Shown here in pieces: positions 6,793-10,281 of a stretch of DNA of 10,281 nucleotides. Each line of letters starts with the position of its first letter. Position 1 is the stretch's first letter. The notes below the pieces were generated by a model. It was given only the letters and a program-made list of their open reading frames with translations. It did not search any database and was not told the DNA's origin. Made by a program: the position numbers and the translations under genes. This DNA comes from RGIG1828 sp045592485 (GTDB lineage Bacteria > Bacillota > Clostridia > UMGS1810), in assembly GCA_045592485.1 (NCBI GenBank), contig JAZNUS010000191.1, forward strand, positions 1 to 10,281. Reading direction: 5' to 3'.

Positions 6793-7977
6793 TTAATGAT
6801 GGAAGAGACGCATTCCGGTGAATGAGCATACCATATCGTTTGCATCACAGCAATCAATTACAGCATCATCACGGATTGAACCACCGGGCTCTGCAATATA
6901 TTTTACACCGCTCTTGAGAGCTCTTTTGATGTTATCATCAAATGGGAAAAACGCATCGGAAGCAAGTGATACACCATCGATTGATGCAAGATATGTTGTA
7001 ATTTCTTCGTCAGTAAGAGGTTCGGGCTGGGTTTCAAAATATTTCTGCCAGTTTCCATCTGCACAAACATCTTCTTCGTTTCTGTTGATATAACCGTCAA
7101 TAACATTGTCTCTTTCGGGTCTTCCGAGTTTGGCTTTAAAAGGAAGATTAAGAACTTTTTCGTGCTGACGAAGGAACCATGTATCAGCTTTGGAGCCTGC
7201 AAGTCTTGTGCAATGAATACGGGATTGCTGACCTGCACCGACACCAATTGCCTGTCCGTCAACCGCATAGCATACGGAGTTCGACTGTGTATATTTAAGA
7301 GTAATAAGAGCAATAATTAAATCACGAACTGCAGATTCCGGAAGTTCTTTGTTTTTTGTAACAATATTTGAAAGAAGCTCACGGTTAATCTCGAAATTGT
7401 TTCTGCCCTGTTCAAATGTAATTCCAAAAACCTGTTTGTGTTCAACGGGATCGGGTACATAATCAGGATTAATTTTTACTATATTGTAGTTTCCGTTTCT
7501 TTTCTGTTTGAGGATTTCGAGAGCTTCATCAGTATATCCGGGTGCAATAACACCGTCGGATACTTCTCTTTTAATCATTTTTGCAGTTGTTGCATCACAA
7601 ATATCGGAAAGAGCAACCCAATCACCAAAGGAACACATTCTGTCGGTTCCTCTTGCTCTTGCATATGCACAGGCAAGCGGAGAATCATCAAGACCTTCAA
7701 TATCGTCAACAAAGCAGGCCTTTTTTAAATTTTCTGAAAGCTTAATGCCAACGGCTGCAGAAGTGGGGCTAACATGTTTAAAAGATGTTACTGCGGGAAG
7801 GCCAAGAGCTTCTTTGAGCTCTTTAACAAGCTGCCAGCTGTTAAATGCATCAAGAAAATTAATGTATCCCGGTCTTCCTGAAAGGATTTCTATGGGAAGA
7901 TCACTGCCATTTGCCATAAAAATTTTAGCAGGCTTCTGATTGGGGTTGCAACCATATTTGAGTTCAAATTCTTTCAT
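6793..7977 (-). CDS. purH: Standalone AICAR transformylase (PurH C-terminal domain only)
   Basis: A 394-residue enzyme transferring a formyl group from 10-formyl-tetrahydrofolate to AICAR (ZMP) to give FAICAR, the penultimate step of IMP synthesis (EC 2.1.2.3). It has the transformylase domain alone; the N-terminal ~200-residue IMP cyclohydrolase domain of ordinary PurH is absent. Landmarks: LKYGCNPNQKP (6-16), the catalytic K67-H68 in SFKHVSP, REVSDG (137-142), GAGQQSRIHCTRLAG (247-261), SDAFFPF (340-346) and the C-terminus RLFHH. Several blocks look closer to the animal ATIC protein than to E. coli PurH. The ATG at 7977 is chosen because AAAGGAG (7992-7986) ends eight bases upstream; the TTG at 7983 would be only two bases from it. 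The binding site overlaps the stop codon of the upstream cyclohydrolase gene. Expression should follow the ZTP riboswitch. Confidence 0.95.
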   Translation of the reverse strand: MKEFELKYGCNPNQKPAKIFMANGSDLPIEILSGRPGYINFLDAFNSWQLVKELKEALGLPAVTSFKHVSPTSAAVGIKLSENLKKACFVDDIEGLDDSPLACAYARARGTDRMCSFGDWVALSDICDATTAKMIKREVSDGVIAPGYTDEALEILKQKRNGNYNIVKINPDYVPDPVEHKQVFGITFEQGRNNFEINRELLSNIVTKNKELPESAVRDLIIALITLKYTQSNSVCYAVDGQAIGVGAGQQSRIHCTRLAGSKADTWFLRQHEKVLNLPFKAKLGRPERDNVIDGYINRNEEDVCADGNWQKYFETQPEPLTDEEITTYLASIDGVSLASDAFFPFDDNIKRALKSGVKYIAEPGGSIRDDAVIDCCDANDMVCSFTGMRLFHH

Positions 7978-7990
7978 TTTCAATTCTCCT

Positions 7991-8710
7991 TTATTTATTC
8001 TTATTTATCATTCTATCTGTGATTTCGCCGGATTCAAGATCTGTGTAGCGAACATATAAAGAAATCTTGTTATTATCATCAAGTGCGTTCCAAAGCATAT
8101 CTGTAAATTCATCAATATCATTTCCGATGGCAACTCTTTCAGGCTCACCACAGAATGTTGGGATTGGATTTCCATCGCAGATGTATGTGTGAATAAAATG
8201 ACCAAGACCGGGAAGCGAGGGATAGCTGAATGTATATCTGTTGCAGGCAGACCCCTCTGCATCGGCACTTTTCAGAATGCTCATCTGATATGTAAAATCG
8301 TTATCTTTAAAATCAAGCATTGCACTGATTCTTGGTGTGAAGTTGGGTCCGTCGGGTTCAAACTCTCTTTTGGTAAGAGCTTCGGCAAAGCCTTCGCCAT
8401 TTTTTACACCTTCATAAATGGTGTCTGTCTGATCACCATTTGTAACAATAAGCTTATTTTCAAAGCTTCTGATTGCGGCATAAATAATAAGACTGGGATC
8501 TTCAACCTTTGAAGCATCAAAAGGTTCTGTGAAAATCGCTCCATCACGATTATTAAAAATTCTGTTACGGCTGTTAGCGCTTCTTCCCATAATAAAATAA
8601 GCACTGCAGGCCTTTTTGCCGTCGGAAGTTTTGCCAACTACAATTCCTCTTCCGACATATGAGTTACCTTTGATTAATTCGTCAATCTTGTTGATTTCGT
8701 AAATGTTCAT
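7991..8710 (-). CDS. purO: IMP cyclohydrolase, PurO type
   Basis: A 239-residue enzyme of the archaeal-type IMP cyclohydrolase family (Pfam PF07826), which closes the ring of FAICAR to IMP (EC 3.5.4.10), the last step of purine synthesis. It is unrelated to the PurH N-terminal domain and supplies the activity missing from the neighbouring standalone transformylase. Conserved blocks are YVGRGI (18-23), GRSANSRNRIF (42-52), NGDQTD (91-96), EPDGPNFTPRISA (118-130) and YPSLPGLGHFIH (163-174). It is somewhat longer than the ~200-residue archaeal enzymes. AAAAGGAG (8727-8720) lies nine bases before the ATG at 8710; a TTG at 8713 is six bases away and remains possible, adding one residue. It is the first gene behind the riboswitch and is followed after 13 bases by the transformylase gene. 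Gene symbol assigned by family resemblance. Confidence 0.9.
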   Translation of the reverse strand: MNIYEINKIDELIKGNSYVGRGIVVGKTSDGKKACSAYFIMGRSANSRNRIFNNRDGAIFTEPFDASKVEDPSLIIYAAIRSFENKLIVTNGDQTDTIYEGVKNGEGFAEALTKREFEPDGPNFTPRISAMLDFKDNDFTYQMSILKSADAEGSACNRYTFSYPSLPGLGHFIHTYICDGNPIPTFCGEPERVAIGNDIDEFTDMLWNALDDNNKISLYVRYTDLESGEITDRMINKNK

Positions 8711-8735
8711 CAATTTTATCTCCTTTTCAAATTAT

Positions 8736-8772
8736 AAAAAGGCACACAAATCCTTTAATGGATATGTGTGCC
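8736..8772 (-). terminator. Riboswitch-controlled intrinsic terminator
   Basis: On the minus strand GGCACACATATCC (8772-8760) pairs with GGATTTGTGTGCC (8753-8741), 12 of 13 pairs, around a six-base loop and followed by TTTTT (8740-8736). Its first three bases (8772-8770) are the same bases that close the last helix of the ZTP aptamer, so the two structures exclude each other. Ligand-bound aptamer should block termination and allow purO and purH transcription. Confidence 0.92.
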
Positions 8773-8856
8773 CAGACGGTCGGCTGATAAATTTCTTTGC
8801 TTCTTTGTGGTGCTCCACATATGCTCATACATATTTCCGTCAGTAACAAAGAATTT
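8770..8856 (-). promoter_or_regulatory. ZTP/ZMP riboswitch (pfl motif)
   Basis: The minus-strand leader matches the pfl-motif consensus. Stem P1 is formed by TTCTTTG (8853-8847) and CAAAGAA (8799-8793), extendable by three A-T pairs past a bulged A. The conserved TTACTGACGG follows, then a GTGG-AGCA-CCAC hairpin (8818-8807), and the hallmark GCCGACCGTCTGGGC (8784-8770). Within that hallmark GCC (8784-8782) pairs with GGC (8772-8770), and the loop CCGTC (8779-8775) can form the pseudoknot with GACGG (8841-8837). These elements agree with characterised ZTP riboswitches. The class senses ZTP or ZMP, a sign of low 10-formyl-tetrahydrofolate, and switches on purine and folate genes. Here it precedes the two enzymes that turn ZMP into IMP. 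Confidence 0.94.
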
Positions 8857-8864
8857 CTTTTATT

Positions 8865-8893
8865 AATATACCATAAAACAAGTGATATGTCAA
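8865..8893 (-). promoter_or_regulatory. Sigma-A promoter of the purO-purH operon
   Basis: On the minus strand a perfect TTGACA (8893-8888) and TATATT (8870-8865) are separated by 17 bases. Transcription should start near 8858, directly before the P1 stem of the ZTP riboswitch, so the transcript begins with the aptamer. The -35 lies seven bases beyond the carB stop codon. Confidence 0.85.
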
Positions 8894-8899
8894 ACAGTT

Positions 8900-10281
8900 T
8901 TAGGAATCAATTGTTGAAATTGTAAGTGTTGTTTCATCAAGCACATCCAAAAGAACTTTAACAGTGTCAAGGGCTGTAAACATTGTCACATTGTTTTCGA
9001 TTGCATAGCTTCTGATCATATATCCGTCACTTGCTTGTCCCACTGAGCCTTCGTCTCTTGTGTTTATAACATAAGCGATGTGTCCCATGCGAAGTGCATC
9101 GTGGATTTCGTTGTTATCATCACTGATTTTCTGAAGAACATGTGTACGGATGCCGTTTTTCTTGAGAAACTCTGCAGTTCCTGTTGTAGCTTCAATGTTA
9201 AATCCGAGGTTATAGAATCGTCTGATGAGAGGAAGTGCCTCTTCCTTATCTTTATCGGCAATTGTAGCAAACACTGTACCATAATTCTGAAGACGCATTC
9301 CCGATGCCTGGAGTGCTTTGTAAATTGCACGGTTAAGCTTATCATCATAGCCGATTGCTTCGCCGGTAGATTTCATTTCCGGTGAAAGATATGCATCAAG
9401 TCCGCGAATCTTGTTAAAAGAAAATACAGGAACTTTTACATACCATCTGTCTTTTTCCTTGGGATAAATTTCAAATATGCCCTGCTCTTTAAGGGATTTA
9501 CCCATAATAACCTCTGTTGCAATATCTGCAAGACTGTAGCCTGTGGATTTTGAAAGGAAAGGTACGGTTCTTGAAGAACGGGGATTTACTTCGATGATAA
9601 ATACATCTTCATTTTCATCAACAATAAACTGAATGTTGTAAAGACCAATAATTCCTATTCCGAGTCCAAGTTTCTTTGCATATTCAAGTATGATTCCTTT
9701 TACCTTGTCAGAAATGCTGAATGTTGGATAAACACTGATTGAGTCACCGGAGTGAACACCTGTTCGTTCAACCAACTCCATAATTCCGGGAACAAATACA
9801 TCTGTGCCGTCACAAATTGCATCAATTTCAACTTCTTTACCTTTGATGTATTTATCTACAAGTACAGGCTTATCTACATCAATTTCAACGGCTGTTTTGA
9901 GGTAGTGGCAAAGCTGTTCCTCGTTTGCAACAATCTGCATTGCTCTGCCGCCAAGCACAAAGCTTGGACGAACGAGAACCGGATAACCGATTTCTTTTGC
10001 GGCAGCAACACCATCTTCAATTCTGGTAACTGCCCTGCCCTTTGGCTGAGGAATGTTTAATTTATCAAGAATTTTTTCAAAGCTATCTCTGTTTTCTGCG
10101 CGTTCGATAGCGTCGCAGTCTGTTCCTATAATCTTAACTCCGCGGTCTTTAAGAGGCTGTGCAAGATTTATAGCAGTCTGACCGCCGAGAGATGCAATTA
10201 CACCTATTGGTTTTTCGAAATGAATGATATTCATAACATCTTCAGGTGTGAGGGGTTCGAAATAAAGCTTGTCAGCGGTTG
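8900..10281 (-). CDS. carB: Carbamoyl phosphate synthase large subunit (C-terminal ~459 residues, cut by window edge)
   Basis: This is the 3' part of the gene for the large subunit, which makes carbamoyl phosphate from bicarbonate, ammonia and ATP for pyrimidine and arginine synthesis (EC 6.3.5.5). The reading frame stays open to the right edge and begins there with TADKLYFEPLTPEDV, so the start codon lies outside; roughly 600 N-terminal residues of a ~1070-residue protein are missing from view. The visible part holds the second ATP-grasp half, with GGQTAINLA, RPSFVLGGRAMQIV and IIEVNPRSSRTVPFLSK. The last ~140 residues form the methylglyoxal-synthase-like allosteric domain (TIADKDK, TTGTAEFLKKNG, VINTRDEG), where nucleotide effectors such as UMP bind in characterised enzymes. 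No terminator separates its stop from the purO promoter, so read-through into the ZTP leader is possible. Confidence 0.96.
   Translation of the reverse strand, partial: TADKLYFEPLTPEDVMNIIHFEKPIGVIASLGGQTAINLAQPLKDRGVKIIGTDCDAIERAENRDSFEKILDKLNIPQPKGRAVTRIEDGVAAAKEIGYPVLVRPSFVLGGRAMQIVANEEQLCHYLKTAVEIDVDKPVLVDKYIKGKEVEIDAICDGTDVFVPGIMELVERTGVHSGDSISVYPTFSISDKVKGIILEYAKKLGLGIGIIGLYNIQFIVDENEDVFIIEVNPRSSRTVPFLSKSTGYSLADIATEVIMGKSLKEQGIFEIYPKEKDRWYVKVPVFSFNKIRGLDAYLSPEMKSTGEAIGYDDKLNRAIYKALQASGMRLQNYGTVFATIADKDKEEALPLIRRFYNLGFNIEATTGTAEFLKKNGIRTHVLQKISDDNNEIHDALRMGHIAYVINTRDEGSVGQASDGYMIRSYAIENNVTMFTALDTVKVLLDVLDETTLTISTIDS

Noticed and set aside
7508..7939. 143-codon open frame on the plus strand
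   Set aside because: It lies wholly inside the well-conserved AICAR transformylase gene on the other strand and shows no recognisable protein features.
7978..7983. TTG start for the AICAR transformylase
   Set aside because: Only two bases separate it from AAAGGAG; the ATG at 7977 has normal spacing and gives the family's usual N-terminus.
8736..8870. Purine (guanine/adenine) riboswitch ahead of purO
   Set aside because: The three-way-junction core of that class is absent, while all key elements of the ZTP class are present.
8900..10281. carB as a truncated pseudogene
   Set aside because: The frame is open to the window edge and the visible domains are intact; the missing N-terminus is due to the window border.

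Overview
The window looks like chromosomal DNA of an AT-rich, low-GC Gram-positive bacterium of the Clostridia, plausibly a gut or rumen Oscillospiraceae/Lachnospiraceae-type anaerobe. Grounds: strong AAAGGAG-type ribosome binding sites, tight operons, a ZTP (pfl) riboswitch, and the last two purine steps encoded by two separate proteins instead of one bifunctional PurH. The genus is an inference. All genes appear intact except the one cut by the right edge. No mobile element, CRISPR array, tRNA or rRNA was seen.

Left half (1-6792), sugar-acid catabolism. An AraC-family regulator (minus strand, 65-889) diverges from a six-gene plus-strand operon: sugar phosphate isomerase/epimerase-fold protein (1017-1871), Gfo/Idh/MocA oxidoreductase (1918-3078), second isomerase/epimerase-fold protein (3091-3867), second Gfo/Idh/MocA oxidoreductase (3871-4845), mannonate dehydratase UxuA (4842-5885) and an SDR oxidoreductase that is probably the D-mannonate/D-fructuronate reductase (5888-6733). 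Four of the five junctions are 12 bases or less or overlap. The last two genes give the classical route fructuronate -> mannonate -> 2-keto-3-deoxygluconate (KDG). The four upstream genes are what is unusual: two NAD(P)-type sugar dehydrogenases alternate with two metal-dependent TIM-barrel proteins, with no glycosidase, no uronate isomerase (UxaC) and no transporter in view. That suggests a redox-based (keto-intermediate) route feeding an unidentified uronide, cyclitol or sugar acid into mannonate and KDG. A near-perfect bidirectional terminator (6747-6781) closes the operon and separates it from the converging purine genes.

Right half (6793-10281), nucleotide synthesis, all on the minus strand. 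The 3' part of carB (carbamoyl phosphate synthase large subunit) enters from the right edge and stops at 8900. A consensus promoter (TTGACA, 17 bases, TATATT) follows immediately, then a ZTP/ZMP riboswitch (about 8770-8856) whose last helix shares bases with an intrinsic terminator (8736-8772), then a PurO-type IMP cyclohydrolase (7991-8710) and a standalone AICAR transformylase (6793-7977). The riboswitch ligand ZMP (AICAR monophosphate) is the substrate of the transformylase, so the leader gives feed-forward control: ZMP build-up should stop termination and switch on the two enzymes that consume it.
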